From JAHEJX01 sp041605955 (GTDB lineage: Bacteria > Actinomycetota > Acidimicrobiia > Spongiisociales > UBA5794): a DNA stretch of 41,159 nucleotides. The position numbers and the translations under genes are program-made. Under the pieces are notes generated by a model. The model saw only the letters and a program-made list of their open reading frames with translations, was not told where the DNA came from and made no database searches. The stretch is from contig JBFIXI010000035.1 of assembly GCA_041605955.1 (NCBI GenBank), positions 1 to 41,159 on the forward strand. The letters are read 5' to 3'. Of this stretch, positions 1 through 8,365 are shown piece after piece. Each line of letters opens with the position of its first letter. Within the stretch, counting starts at the first letter, position 1.

Positions 1-273
1 ACCGAGCGGCAGCGGCGGGACGCCGAGTTCCTCGCCGCCGTCCTCCGGAACACATCGGTCGACCTCGAAACGCGGACCGGCGCCGCGCGGCGGCTCATCG
101 GCATGAACGCGGCGCCCGCGATCGCGATGCTGGACGCCGCCCTCCGGAGCGGCGACCAGCCGTTGATCCGGAGCCGGCGTCGCGACATTCGAAACACTGG
201 CGCGGCGTCCAGCCTGGATAGCGATCCAGGATCCGCTGGGCCATCGAGAATGTCTTGCCGCAGTCTTGACAAG
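1..273 (+). CDS. Partial C-terminal coding region of unknown helical protein (contig edge)
   Basis: The first base frame reads open from the window edge to a TAA at 271-273. The first 60 or so residues look like real protein: an amphipathic, Ala/Arg/Leu-rich helical stretch with a repeat-like look (segments AEFLAAVLRN and AIAMLDAALRSGD). After about position 172 the frame becomes low-quality sequence that is antisense to the zinc-ribbon frame on the other strand. No family is recognised. Either the protein really ends in an overlapping tail or the left about 170 bases come from a join with other DNA. The 5' end lies outside the window. Confidence 0.3.
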
Positions 274-286
274 TAAAGCCGGGCAT
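95..286 (-). CDS. N-terminal zinc-ribbon fragment, probably truncated
   Basis: An ATG at 286 opens a 63-residue frame. Residues 1-36 form a clear zinc ribbon with Cys6, Cys9, Cys31 and Cys34 (CxxC, 21 residues, CxxC) and a conserved-looking core DRYPGWTPRQCFEC. From about residue 37 the frame turns into Gly/Arg/Ser-rich sequence that is antisense to the plausible + strand frame, then stops. Such short ribbons occur at the start of larger nucleic-acid proteins in Actinobacteria and Chloroflexi, so this is probably the 5' end of a longer gene cut at about 172. No good Shine-Dalgarno is seen. Function is not assigned. Confidence 0.4.
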   Translation of the reverse strand: MPGFTCQDCGKTFSMAQRILDRYPGWTPRQCFECRDAGSGSTAGRRSGGRRPASRSRAPRSCR

Positions 287-371
287 TGCTTTGCGACCCT
301 AGACGCGACGATGGCGCCACGGAACGAGCCGTGGTCGCCATCGCGGCTAGGCGCCAGCGCCGTGTGGTCCG

Positions 372-1460
372 CTAGGCGGACATTTGGCCCGTTGTCTGGG
401 CTTTGAGCTTGAAGTCGGTGGGGTTGCTGGCGTGAGCCAACGCATCCTGGAACGTGACCTGGCCATCCGTGTAGAGACGCAGGATCGCCTGATCGAAGCT
501 CTGCATTCCGTAATAGGCACTCTCCGCCACCAACTCGGCGAGCGTGTGGGTCAGTTCGGCATCGGATATGCGGTCGCCTACCCGCTCGGTGTTGACGAGA
601 ACCTCGAGCGCCGGGACGCGCCCCTTGCCATCGGCGCGGGGAATGAGCCGCTGGCTGAGCACGGCGGTGAGGCCGGCAGCCAGCATCAAACGCGCTTGCT
701 GCTGGTGGTCCGCGGGGAAGAAGTCGATGATGCGGTTGACCGATTCGGTCGTGTCGGTCGTGTGCAGCGACGACAGCACCAGGTGGCCCGTCTCGGCGGC
801 AGTTAGTGCCGCCTGCACGGTTTCCCGGTCGCGCATCTCGCCGATCAAGATGACGTCGGGATCTTGGCGAAGCACCCGGCGCAGCCCTTCTGCAAAGGAC
901 TCGGTGTCAACCCCCACTTCGCGCTGACTCACGATCGACTTCTTGTCCGGATGGAGGATCTCGATCGGATCTTCCAGCGTGATGATGTTGGCCCGCCGAG
1001 TCGAGTTGATGTGGTCGATCATCGCTCCCAGCGTGGTCGACTTGCCGGCACCCGTAGGACCGGTGACCAAGATGAGGCCGCGGCGGTTGTCGCACAGCGT
1101 GCCAACGCTGCCCGGCAGCCCCAGCTCGGCGAATTGGCGGCTCGCCGGGCTCACGGCACGAATCACGATGTTGACCGAGCCTCGCTGCCGGTAGCAGTTC
1201 ACACGAAATCGCCCCAGGCTCGGCTTGCCAAAGGCGAAGTCGGCTTCGTTGGTCGTCTCGAAGGCCAGGGCGATGCGCTCGGTGAGGATGTCCTCGGCGT
1301 AGCTGGCCGTGTCCTGTGCCGTGAGAGGATCCAGATTCGACAGGTGCAGCTCACCGTCGATGCGGTACGCCGGTGGCGACCCCACCTTGAGGTGCAAGTC
1401 GGACCCATTCACTTCGAGAAGCTTCTGCAGAAGCTCATCAAGGGGTGGCAGTGGATTCAA
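372..1460 (-). CDS. pilT: PilT-type twitching motility / type IV pilus ATPase
   Basis: A 362-residue secretion-superfamily ATPase that in PilT systems powers pilus retraction as a hexamer at the inner face of the membrane. An N-terminal PAS-like domain (residues 1-100, with the SDLHLKVG motif) is followed by the RecA-like core: Walker A GPTGAGKS (134-141), Asp box LEDPIE (162-167), Walker B VILIGEMR (203-210) and His box SLHTTD (231-236). The C-terminal YGMQSFD motif is kept, but the segment that is AIRNLIRE in classical PilT reads ERVGDRIS, so the retraction motif is degenerate. The start is TTG at 1460, chosen because AGGAG lies 10 bases upstream. No pilin or other pil gene is in the window, so its machine must be encoded elsewhere. 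It could also be a PilU-like paralogue. Confidence 0.92.
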   Translation of the reverse strand: MNPLPPLDELLQKLLEVNGSDLHLKVGSPPAYRIDGELHLSNLDPLTAQDTASYAEDILTERIALAFETTNEADFAFGKPSLGRFRVNCYRQRGSVNIVIRAVSPASRQFAELGLPGSVGTLCDNRRGLILVTGPTGAGKSTTLGAMIDHINSTRRANIITLEDPIEILHPDKKSIVSQREVGVDTESFAEGLRRVLRQDPDVILIGEMRDRETVQAALTAAETGHLVLSSLHTTDTTESVNRIIDFFPADHQQQARLMLAAGLTAVLSQRLIPRADGKGRVPALEVLVNTERVGDRISDAELTHTLAELVAESAYYGMQSFDQAILRLYTDGQVTFQDALAHASNPTDFKLKAQTTGQMSA

Positions 1461-1653
1461 TTCTCTCGATCTCCTCAGGTGGTCGCCGCGGGCGGCGTGC
1501 CGTGGTGGACGAAGTCAACGCGTGCGGGGCCTACATCTGCGGTGCCTGGGATGCCGGAACGGGCCCCGAGGTCACTCTGCGTGGGTATCGGCCCTCACCA
1601 TTCGCTGCTTGACCAGAATCGCGGCCCCGCTGACGAGTCGCCATTGGGCCGCC

Positions 1654-4194
1654 TCAGCCGGCCAGCACGCCCAGGTAGCTCCCCAAGAACAAGCGGACGG
1701 CCTCTGCGGAGAACACGGTCTCGCACGGCACCCCGTTCCGGTCGGCGTCCATCCGCGGCGGAGTTGCCTCGAGCATCCAGTAAGCGACGGCTCTGGCGTA
1801 TTCGTCCGGTTGGTCGGCCAGCCCCAGATCGACGCACAACAGTCCGCCGTCGAAGCCGCTAGCCCCTGCCACGAACGCGTCAATGTCGGATCGCGGGAAC
1901 ACGGTCTCGCACGGGACCCCGTTGCCGTCGGCATCCATGCGGCTCGGAGATCCCTCGGCAATCCAGTAAGCGGCGGTCTCCCAGAACGAGTAACCGCGGT
2001 TCAGCAAGTCGCGGCAGAACAGGCCGGCGACCAGTCCGGTCCCGGTGCCGGGAGGAACCAAGTTGCCCCGCAGGAAGATGCTCTGCCAGCCCGGACGGTC
2101 CGGCGCTTGCCCGGTCTCGAGCAGTGCCCGCCACTCCTCGTCGGTGAGCCGCTGCCCCTGATTCCAGAACTCGTAGTAGGAGTACACGCCGCCGACGGCA
2201 ACCTGGAAGACGCCGTTGTCGCCGGGAACCAGAACGAAGATCCGATCCACGAACCCGGTGCCGATCTCGAGCACCGCGTCCGGGTTGCGCATGATGTCTG
2301 CGATCAGGGCGGCGTGGCTGTCGGGGCCGCTGTCGATGTCCAGGTCGATGTCCGACGTCCGCAGCCAATAGGACTCGAGGACCCCGCCGATCCAGCTCAA
2401 CTGGCGATTGTCATCCTCGCTTATCGGCAGCCCGGCGAGCTCGTCGCGTGCGATCGACCCGAGCCAGCGGTAGAGCTCCTCGAGATCGGCGAGAAGTGTG
2501 GCGTACTCGTCCGGGAGCAAACCCCGCTCGGTCAGGCCCGCAGCCATCAGTGCGGTGAGCGCCGCCAGCCTCTCGTAGACGACGGGCTCCGGCTCGACCC
2601 AGTGGCGCGGGGGAACCGGCGGCTCTTCTCCGCCGCCCTGGGCGACCGCCTGCTTGGTGTAGAGAATGGTGTCGTGCTTCAACTCGGCGTACGAGCCGAG
2701 CCCGGATTGATGTGCCTTGGCCGACCACGCGCCGGTGCGCATGAACTCGGGATACTCTTCACCGTGCGGCTGCCACATCGGCTCGAGCGAGTACAACCAC
2801 GCGTCGTACACCGTCTTGCCCCAGTCGTCGATGTCCCGTTCCTCGATCATGGCGCGCAGCTCCGTCAGGGCTTCGTCGTATCCGGGATAGTCGGTCTCCC
2901 CGAGATCTTCGAGCGTTTCATACGCCCATGCCGATCCGAGGCTGGCGGCCACATCGAGCGGCGAAGCCTCCCAGCGATCGACGATGTTCGGCATCACGAG
3001 CTGATCGAGGATGAACGAGTCGATCACGAAGCGCGAGCCCATCATCCGCACCGATGCCGCCTCAGGGTTGATCTGCACCGGGCGGGCGCCGCGCAGCTCC
3101 TCCCCAACCGCCGCCACGGTGTCGAGATCGGCGAATTCCTGCAAGTCGTCCCAGCCCGTTAACACGACGGCCCTCACGGCGTTGTTGACCTCCAACGGCG
3201 TGTAGTCATCGGCGACACCGATCAGGAACGCCGTCGGCTCGTAGATCTTCTGCCACTGCGTGATCACTGCGGGATCGGACAGCAGCAGCCGGCTGGCCAG
3301 AATCCCCATCTGCAGCGATTCCTCGGGGAGGTGCAGAAAGGCGTTGTTGCCGAGATGGGACATGGCACGGAAGTACCGTTCCAGCTCGCCATTGCGGGTG
3401 TAGTGGCCGCGCGGCCGGAACAGTGTGTAGTCGGTCTTGACGGTGATGAACTCCGATTCGAGCTCAACACCGATCGTGGGTGAGAACTCGATCGCATCGG
3501 CGGCCGTGGCGAGCTCCACCTCCGCCTCAGCCAGTGGCCCAATGGGTCCGACATCCAGCTCGAGGAGGGCGGCTCCCACCTCGAAATACTGGCGAACCCG
3601 ATTGGCCGTCTCGGCGAGGCTGGTGCCTGCCAAGTCGGTCTCCTGGGCGCGGGCCAGCTCGACCAGCCGAGTGAGCATCGCCTCGAGCTGCGGCAGCAAA
3701 GCCTGCTGCTCGGCCTCGCGGAGGATCTTGTCGAAAGCGAGATGCCACACGTGATAGGCCACATCGGTGGTTACGAAGACGGGCACCCCGGAGTATTCGG
3801 CGCCCTCGTATATGTAGTAGAAGTGTCGAGTGTCCCCGGGAACGATCACGAAGCCGAGCTCCAGAAGCCGATCAGCAGCATCCGCCCGGTTGAGCGCGGC
3901 GGCGACATCTTCGTGGATCACCACATCCGCCAAGCTCGTAGGGAGAGCCGGGCCCGGATAGGGGGCGCCCGCAACGAGCAGGGGCACGTCAGCGAGCCTC
4001 CCGAATGGCTGCGAGACCAGCACCCCCGGCGGCGGGGGGCCACTGGTCGTCGAGGTCGTCGTCGGAGTCGACGTGGTGGTCGGGATCGCAGTCGTGGTAG
4101 GCGACCCGGTAGACGTTGTGTCGTCGCCCTCGCTCGACGTGCATCCCGCACTCAAGAGCACCACCACCACAATGAGCAGACAAATACGCCGCAT
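1654..4194 (-). CDS. DUF3160 lipoprotein with two C-terminal excalibur-like calcium repeats
   Basis: An 846-residue exported protein. Residues 1-18 are a lipoprotein signal (LLSAGC, lipidation at Cys18), followed by a Thr/Pro-rich linker (to about 55) and a long domain (about 60-700) that matches the DUF3160 type, with hallmark-like stretches such as YHVWHLAFDKIL and the YSYYEFWNQ region. The function of DUF3160 is unknown. The tail has two tandem units of about 60 residues (726-785 and 786-846), each with a Cys near the start, a YW motif, and a DADxNGVPCE loop, as in excalibur calcium-binding domains. The ATG start at 4194 has GGAGG six bases upstream. It lies on the same strand as the CapA-type gene and 106 bases after it, so the two may be cotranscribed. 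Confidence 0.85.
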   Translation of the reverse strand: MRRICLLIVVVVLLSAGCTSSEGDDTTSTGSPTTTAIPTTTSTPTTTSTTSGPPPPGVLVSQPFGRLADVPLLVAGAPYPGPALPTSLADVVIHEDVAAALNRADAADRLLELGFVIVPGDTRHFYYIYEGAEYSGVPVFVTTDVAYHVWHLAFDKILREAEQQALLPQLEAMLTRLVELARAQETDLAGTSLAETANRVRQYFEVGAALLELDVGPIGPLAEAEVELATAADAIEFSPTIGVELESEFITVKTDYTLFRPRGHYTRNGELERYFRAMSHLGNNAFLHLPEESLQMGILASRLLLSDPAVITQWQKIYEPTAFLIGVADDYTPLEVNNAVRAVVLTGWDDLQEFADLDTVAAVGEELRGARPVQINPEAASVRMMGSRFVIDSFILDQLVMPNIVDRWEASPLDVAASLGSAWAYETLEDLGETDYPGYDEALTELRAMIEERDIDDWGKTVYDAWLYSLEPMWQPHGEEYPEFMRTGAWSAKAHQSGLGSYAELKHDTILYTKQAVAQGGGEEPPVPPRHWVEPEPVVYERLAALTALMAAGLTERGLLPDEYATLLADLEELYRWLGSIARDELAGLPISEDDNRQLSWIGGVLESYWLRTSDIDLDIDSGPDSHAALIADIMRNPDAVLEIGTGFVDRIFVLVPGDNGVFQVAVGGVYSYYEFWNQGQRLTDEEWRALLETGQAPDRPGWQSIFLRGNLVPPGTGTGLVAGLFCRDLLNRGYSFWETAAYWIAEGSPSRMDADGNGVPCETVFPRSDIDAFVAGASGFDGGLLCVDLGLADQPDEYARAVAYWMLEATPPRMDADRNGVPCETVFSAEAVRLFLGSYLGVLAG

Positions 4195-4300
4195 CCCAGC
4201 CTCCAGGTCGTCGCGGCCATCCCGAACGGACGGTCTACTGCGAACGTACGCCCCGCCTCTCCCAAACCTAAGAGGCCAATGTCACCTGCGCCAGGGTCGA

Positions 4301-5776
4301 TCAGCGCCCGACGATCACGGGCTCGGTGCGGCCGTCACCATCGACGTCTGCACACCGTGGGACCGCTCCGCCCGGCAGCTCGGGAGCGGTCGTGAATCCG
4401 AAGCCGCTCCACTCCCATGCACCGCCCGCCCCGATCGCGTTGTCGTCCAGTGAGTCGTGGGCCAATGCCAGTGCGCCGCGGCAGACCGCCAGGTCGGCGA
4501 TCGGGAGCATCACGGTGCCGGCGACCCACACCTCGGCCAGCTCGGATCCCCGGTAGACACCCAAGTGGGCGCTCCTGCCGGCGGCGTCCATCCACTGCAC
4601 CTCGGGACGCAGCCGCATGAGATCGGTCTCGACGAAAGGACGCCGGAAGGAAGCCACGACCAACTCGTCGCCCGTTCCCGACGCGTCTCCGATCTCGGCG
4701 GCGACCAGGTCGCCGTGGCGAAACGCGGCGAGCTGCGCCGGGGCGCGGGCAACGGCTGCCGGCGGGCGCGTCAGTGTCCACCAGGCACCGTCCAACCAGA
4801 CTGCATCTCCGTCGGGAAGCATCCACTCGACCAGATCGATGCGCCCCGTTGCGTGGTTGGTGAGTGCTACTCGGTAGGCGATGACTCCGGCGGCGTCGGC
4901 AAGCACTTCGAGCAGCGCCCCCGTAGTCCGCTCCCGACCCGACTGATCGAAGACGAAGTTGCCCAGAGAAGTGGCCACCACAGCCGGACGGTCGGCGGCG
5001 ATGGCTCGAATCGGTTGGATCACGTGCGCTCCATGTCCCCACACGACGTCGGCCCCGGCGGCGACGATCGTCTGCGCGATCTCCGTCATATAGGGATCGT
5101 TGGTCGGCAAGTACTCGGATCCGCCGTGTATCGAGACGATCACAACGTCCGCTTGAGCGTCGAGCGCCGTGACCGCCTCCACTGCTGCCGCTTCGTCCCA
5201 GCTGGCGACGCCGGGGCGACCATCGGCCGGTCGGGCCACCGCGGTTGCGTCGTAAGCGAGGAATCCGAGCACTACGTCTCGGCGGGTGACGATCAGAGGT
5301 GCGGTGGCCTCTTCCCGGGTGGCGCCCGCCCCGACGGTCATCAATCCGGCAGCCTCGGCGGCGGCGATCGTGTCGAGCAGGCCGTCCGGCCCGGCGTCCG
5401 TTGCGTGGTTGTTGGGCAAGGACACCAGATCGAATCCGGCTTCGCTCAGCACCGCAGCCATCGAAGGGTCGGCGCTGAGATCGTTCTCGATGGGCGAGCC
5501 GACGGGCCGTGCCGTCAGCGGAGACTCGAGATTGGCGCCGGCGACATCGGGCGAGCGGAGCAGGTGGCGCACCTCCGCGAAGAGAGCATCCGGATCGGCG
5601 GCCGCCGATCGGGCGATCCCGCGGCCCAGCATCACATCGCCCACGAGCACCACTCGCACCACCGCCGGAGGCGCCGCGTCGGGTGGCGCGTCGGGTGGCG
5701 CGGAGCTACTGGTCGCCCCGGCCGTGCAGCCGGCCAGCAGGACCGCGCACACGCTTAGCCCAGCGATCGTCTTCAC
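4301..5776 (-). CDS. CapA-family (metallophosphatase-fold) lipoprotein
   Basis: A 491-residue protein from a GTG start at 5776; a TTG at 5806 is also open, but the GTG places the lipoprotein signal (LLAGC, Cys17) correctly at the N-terminus. A short Ala/Pro linker is followed by a CapA/PgsA-type domain, a calcineurin-like fold: GDVMLGR with Asp47, NLESPLT, a PNNHATD motif, and GHGAHVIQP. CapA members take part in poly-gamma-glutamate or other surface polymer synthesis or export; no PgsB/PgsC partners are present, so the substrate is unknown. The last residues contain DVDGDGRTEPV, an FG-GAP/EF-hand-like calcium loop, not usual for CapA. It is transcribed toward the DUF3160 gene and divergently from the RTX gene. 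Confidence 0.85.
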   Translation of the reverse strand: MKTIAGLSVCAVLLAGCTAGATSSSAPPDAPPDAAPPAVVRVVLVGDVMLGRGIARSAAADPDALFAEVRHLLRSPDVAGANLESPLTARPVGSPIENDLSADPSMAAVLSEAGFDLVSLPNNHATDAGPDGLLDTIAAAEAAGLMTVGAGATREEATAPLIVTRRDVVLGFLAYDATAVARPADGRPGVASWDEAAAVEAVTALDAQADVVIVSIHGGSEYLPTNDPYMTEIAQTIVAAGADVVWGHGAHVIQPIRAIAADRPAVVATSLGNFVFDQSGRERTTGALLEVLADAAGVIAYRVALTNHATGRIDLVEWMLPDGDAVWLDGAWWTLTRPPAAVARAPAQLAAFRHGDLVAAEIGDASGTGDELVVASFRRPFVETDLMRLRPEVQWMDAAGRSAHLGVYRGSELAEVWVAGTVMLPIADLAVCRGALALAHDSLDDNAIGAGGAWEWSGFGFTTAPELPGGAVPRCADVDGDGRTEPVIVGR

Positions 5777-5902
5777 GGCTTCGATTCTCGCGTCGTCCCA
5801 CGTCAACCGGCATTTTGCCAGATTCTGTTGTGGCTATTGGGCTTTGCTCGCAGGGATTAGGTAACTAGTGAGATGGGGTCCGGAAGAAATAGTGATTCCG
5901 CC

Positions 5903-5931
5903 TAAAGAACCTTCCCAGATATTGCCGAAGC
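5903..5931 (+). promoter_or_regulatory. Weak FliA/WhiG-like promoter candidate for the RTX gene
   Basis: TAAAG (5903-5907) and GCCGAAGC (5924-5931) resemble the two halves of a flagellar/WhiG-class sigma promoter (TAAA and GCCGATAA), about 70 bases before the RTX start. The gap between TAAA and GCCG is 17 bases, one or two longer than usual, and the second box has two mismatches. The 225-base divergent gap 5777-6001 shows no better promoter. Low confidence. Confidence 0.2.
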
Positions 5932-6001
5932 CAGGAGAGAGGGGGGCGGGAAAATCCCTCCGCTCCCCGGCCAGGAAAGCAAGCAAGAACAGGGGGCCAG
6001 G

Positions 6002-7255
6002 ATGACTACCGCTCTCGCCAGAATCGCACTGGCGAGCATCCTCGTACTCGGCTTCGCCGCCCCCGCATGGGCCTCGGGGGGCACCTGCAACGGGCTCGCA
6101 GCCACGATCGTCGGCACTGCCGGCGACGACATCCTCATCGGCACTCCCGGAGACGACGTGATCGTCGCCCGGGCCGGCAACGACACGATCGATGGTGGCG
6201 CAGGCAACGACACCATCTGTGCAGCCGCCGGCGACGACATCATCGATGGTGGCATCGGTGACGACTACATCGTTGCCGGGGCCGGAGCCGACGATGTCTC
6301 CGGTAACGCAGGCAACGATGCACTCTTCGGCCTCGATGGCCCGGATACCCTCGACGGGGGCACCGGCAACGATGCCATCCACGGAGGCGCCGGAGCCGAC
6401 ACCTTGCTGGGTGGGGACGGCAACGACGTCCAATTCGGCAAGACCGGCGACGACATCCTTTATGGCGGCAACGGGATCGACTTCCTGAGCGGCGGCTGGG
6501 GTATCGACAGCCTCTTCGGCGGGGACGGCCCCGATGAGTTGCGCGGCGGACCGGGGTCCGACACCCTCGACGGGGGAACCGGCAACGACACGGTTGACGG
6601 CGGAACCGGCGTCGACACGATCGAGTTCAGCACCGTAGCTGCTGGGATGTACATCGATGCCGGCTCCGGGGTGGCCACAGTGATACCCGAAGAGGATGCG
6701 CCGTTTGCCCTGGATACCACCTCCTTCTCCGGCATCGAGGGCCTCACCGGCTCGCCGTTCGGCGATGTCATCGTCGGTGACGCCGCCGACAACGCCATCA
6801 ACGGGGGAGCGGGCAACGACACCATCGTCGGCAGTCGGGGTACGGACACGCTCGACGGCGGCGCAGGGTTCGACACCATCAGCTTCGCTGATTTCGATTC
6901 TGCGGTGGTCGTCGACCTCATGGCGGACGAAGTAACCATTCTCGATCCGGGCGAGTATCCCGAGGACGAGATCGCCGCGGCCATCGTCGGTGTTGAGCAC
7001 GTAATCGGCTCGGCTTTCGGCGACGTTCTCATCGGCAGCGAAAACGCCAACATCCTGGAGGGCAACGGCGGAGCCGACGTGCTGATGGGAGCCGGTGGCA
7101 ACGACACGCTATACGGCCATGGAGGCGACGATTTCCTGCTCGGCGGCGCGGGCGACGACCACCTCGACGGTGGCCCCGGGGTCGACTCCGGAAACGGGGA
7201 TGCCGGCACCGACACCTGTGTCGCCTTGGAATCGGCCACCAACTGCGCGGGCTAA
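6002..7255 (+). CDS. Exported RTX (hemolysin-type calcium-binding repeat) protein
   Basis: A 417-residue protein. Residues 1-24 form a Sec signal peptide ending APAWA. The rest is almost entirely RTX nonapeptide repeats of the GGxGxDxxx type, in one long array (about 35-195), a shorter one (about 250-280) and a C-terminal array (about 340-405), separated by two similar linkers (IEFSTVAAGMYID and ISFADFDSAVVVD) that look like repeated non-calcium strands. RTX repeats fold into a calcium-loaded beta-roll outside the cell. No catalytic domain is present, so it is a structural, adhesive or matrix-type protein rather than a toxin; no type I exporter genes lie nearby and the signal peptide suggests Sec export. 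The gene ends four bases from the convergent deacetylase-like gene. Confidence 0.92.
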   Translation: MTTALARIALASILVLGFAAPAWASGGTCNGLAATIVGTAGDDILIGTPGDDVIVARAGNDTIDGGAGNDTICAAAGDDIIDGGIGDDYIVAGAGADDVSGNAGNDALFGLDGPDTLDGGTGNDAIHGGAGADTLLGGDGNDVQFGKTGDDILYGGNGIDFLSGGWGIDSLFGGDGPDELRGGPGSDTLDGGTGNDTVDGGTGVDTIEFSTVAAGMYIDAGSGVATVIPEEDAPFALDTTSFSGIEGLTGSPFGDVIVGDAADNAINGGAGNDTIVGSRGTDTLDGGAGFDTISFADFDSAVVVDLMADEVTILDPGEYPEDEIAAAIVGVEHVIGSAFGDVLIGSENANILEGNGGADVLMGAGGNDTLYGHGGDDFLLGGAGDDHLDGGPGVDSGNGDAGTDTCVALESATNCAG

Positions 7256-7259
7256 CCCG

Positions 7260-8270
7260 CTAGGACAGCTCCCAGTGGCGGGCCGCCGCCTCTCGAGCCG
7301 CTCGCAGGCGGTCGGCGGCATCGATCCCCTCGGTGACCGGATCGATCTCGTAACCGGGATCGAGCCATCCCTCCACGGTGGCGGCCGCTGACGTTCGCAA
7401 CCCATCGAGATCGTATCCCCCCTCCAAGAAGATCACCGTCCGGCCCGGAGCCATGACCGGGGCCACCGCTTGGGCCATCGCGCCGTAGTCGCCGGCGACC
7501 AGCTTGAGGCTGGCCAGGTGGTCGTCTCGATGGGCGTCGTAGCCTGACGACACCAGCAACCAATCCGGGGCGAACTGACTGATGACGGGGACGACGATGG
7601 CAGCCATCGCTCGTCTGTAGAAGTCGCCCCCGGTTTGGCTGGGGACCGGGATGTTGAGCGTCGTCCCGATTGCGTCGCCGGTCCCCACTTCGTCGCTTCC
7701 CCCCGTTCCCGGGTAGATCCCCTCCTGATGGATAGAGACGTAGAGGACCTCAGGGGTGGCATAGAACAGGTCCTGCGTGCCGTTGCCGTGATGCACGTCC
7801 CAATCGAGGATGGCTACCCGGTTCCCTCGAGCGATCAGATGGGCGGCCGTGATCGCCACGTTGTTGAAGAGGCAGAAGCCCATTGCGCGGCGTCGTCCGG
7901 CATGGTGACCTGGGGGGCGCATCGCCACGTACCCCAATTGCGCCGCTCCGGATGCCAGCCGATCGCAAAGGAGGGCACCGGCGCCGGCGGTGCGCAACGC
8001 GGCCTCCCACGACCCGAGACCGGCCACGGTGTCCAAGTCGAGCGCACCGCCGCCGGCCAGGCAGAACCGCTCCAAGTCATCGATGTACTGGCGCTCGTGA
8101 ACCGTCTCCAGAAGCTCCACAGGAGCCGGCTCCGGAGCCACCTGCTCGACGGCTATCGCCGTGGCTTGGATCCCGGCGATGACGGCAGTCACCCGGGCCG
8201 GTCGCTCCGGATGGCCGTAACCGGTGTCATGGTGCAGCGAGGACTCGTGCGCAGCCAAAAGCAGTGTCAC
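7260..8270 (-). CDS. Histone-deacetylase-family (class II-like, AcuC/HDAC) amidohydrolase
   Basis: A 336-residue zinc-dependent deacetylase-fold enzyme. Visible hallmarks are the GYGHPERPARV start motif, the His-His pair in MRPPGHHA (His122/His123), the zinc site DWDVHHGNGTQ (Asp158, His160) and SSGYDAH (Asp245), and the catalytic-loop LEGGYD. Bacterial members remove acetyl or acyl groups from protein lysines, polyamines or acetylated small molecules; substrate cannot be told from sequence. GTG start at 8270, no clear Shine-Dalgarno. It is divergent from a GNAT acetyltransferase gene across a 95-base gap, an arrangement that could pair an acyl-lysine eraser and a writer (inference). Confidence 0.92.
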   Translation of the reverse strand: MTLLLAAHESSLHHDTGYGHPERPARVTAVIAGIQATAIAVEQVAPEPAPVELLETVHERQYIDDLERFCLAGGGALDLDTVAGLGSWEAALRTAGAGALLCDRLASGAAQLGYVAMRPPGHHAGRRRAMGFCLFNNVAITAAHLIARGNRVAILDWDVHHGNGTQDLFYATPEVLYVSIHQEGIYPGTGGSDEVGTGDAIGTTLNIPVPSQTGGDFYRRAMAAIVVPVISQFAPDWLLVSSGYDAHRDDHLASLKLVAGDYGAMAQAVAPVMAPGRTVIFLEGGYDLDGLRTSAAATVEGWLDPGYEIDPVTEGIDAADRLRAAREAAARHWELS

Positions 8271-8365
8271 CCGGTCATGATGACAGGTCGACGGTCTTTG
8301 CCCGTCCGCAATCGGGTTAGCCTGCCGGGTAAGTCAGGCAAGACCGCCACCCGAGTTGGGAATCG

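Noticed and set aside
1309..3162. 617-codon plus-strand frame over the DUF3160 gene
   Set aside because: Antisense to a gene with signal peptide and clear repeats; no ribosome site and no domains.
5834..7000. Long minus-strand open frame across the RTX gene
   Set aside because: It is antisense to the RTX repeats; its periodic Val/Ala/Asp pattern is the mirror of the GGxGxD repeats, with no signal or family.
7260..8270. Eukaryotic contamination because of a histone deacetylase-like gene
   Set aside because: HDAC-fold deacetylases are common in bacteria, and all neighbours are bacterial with no introns.
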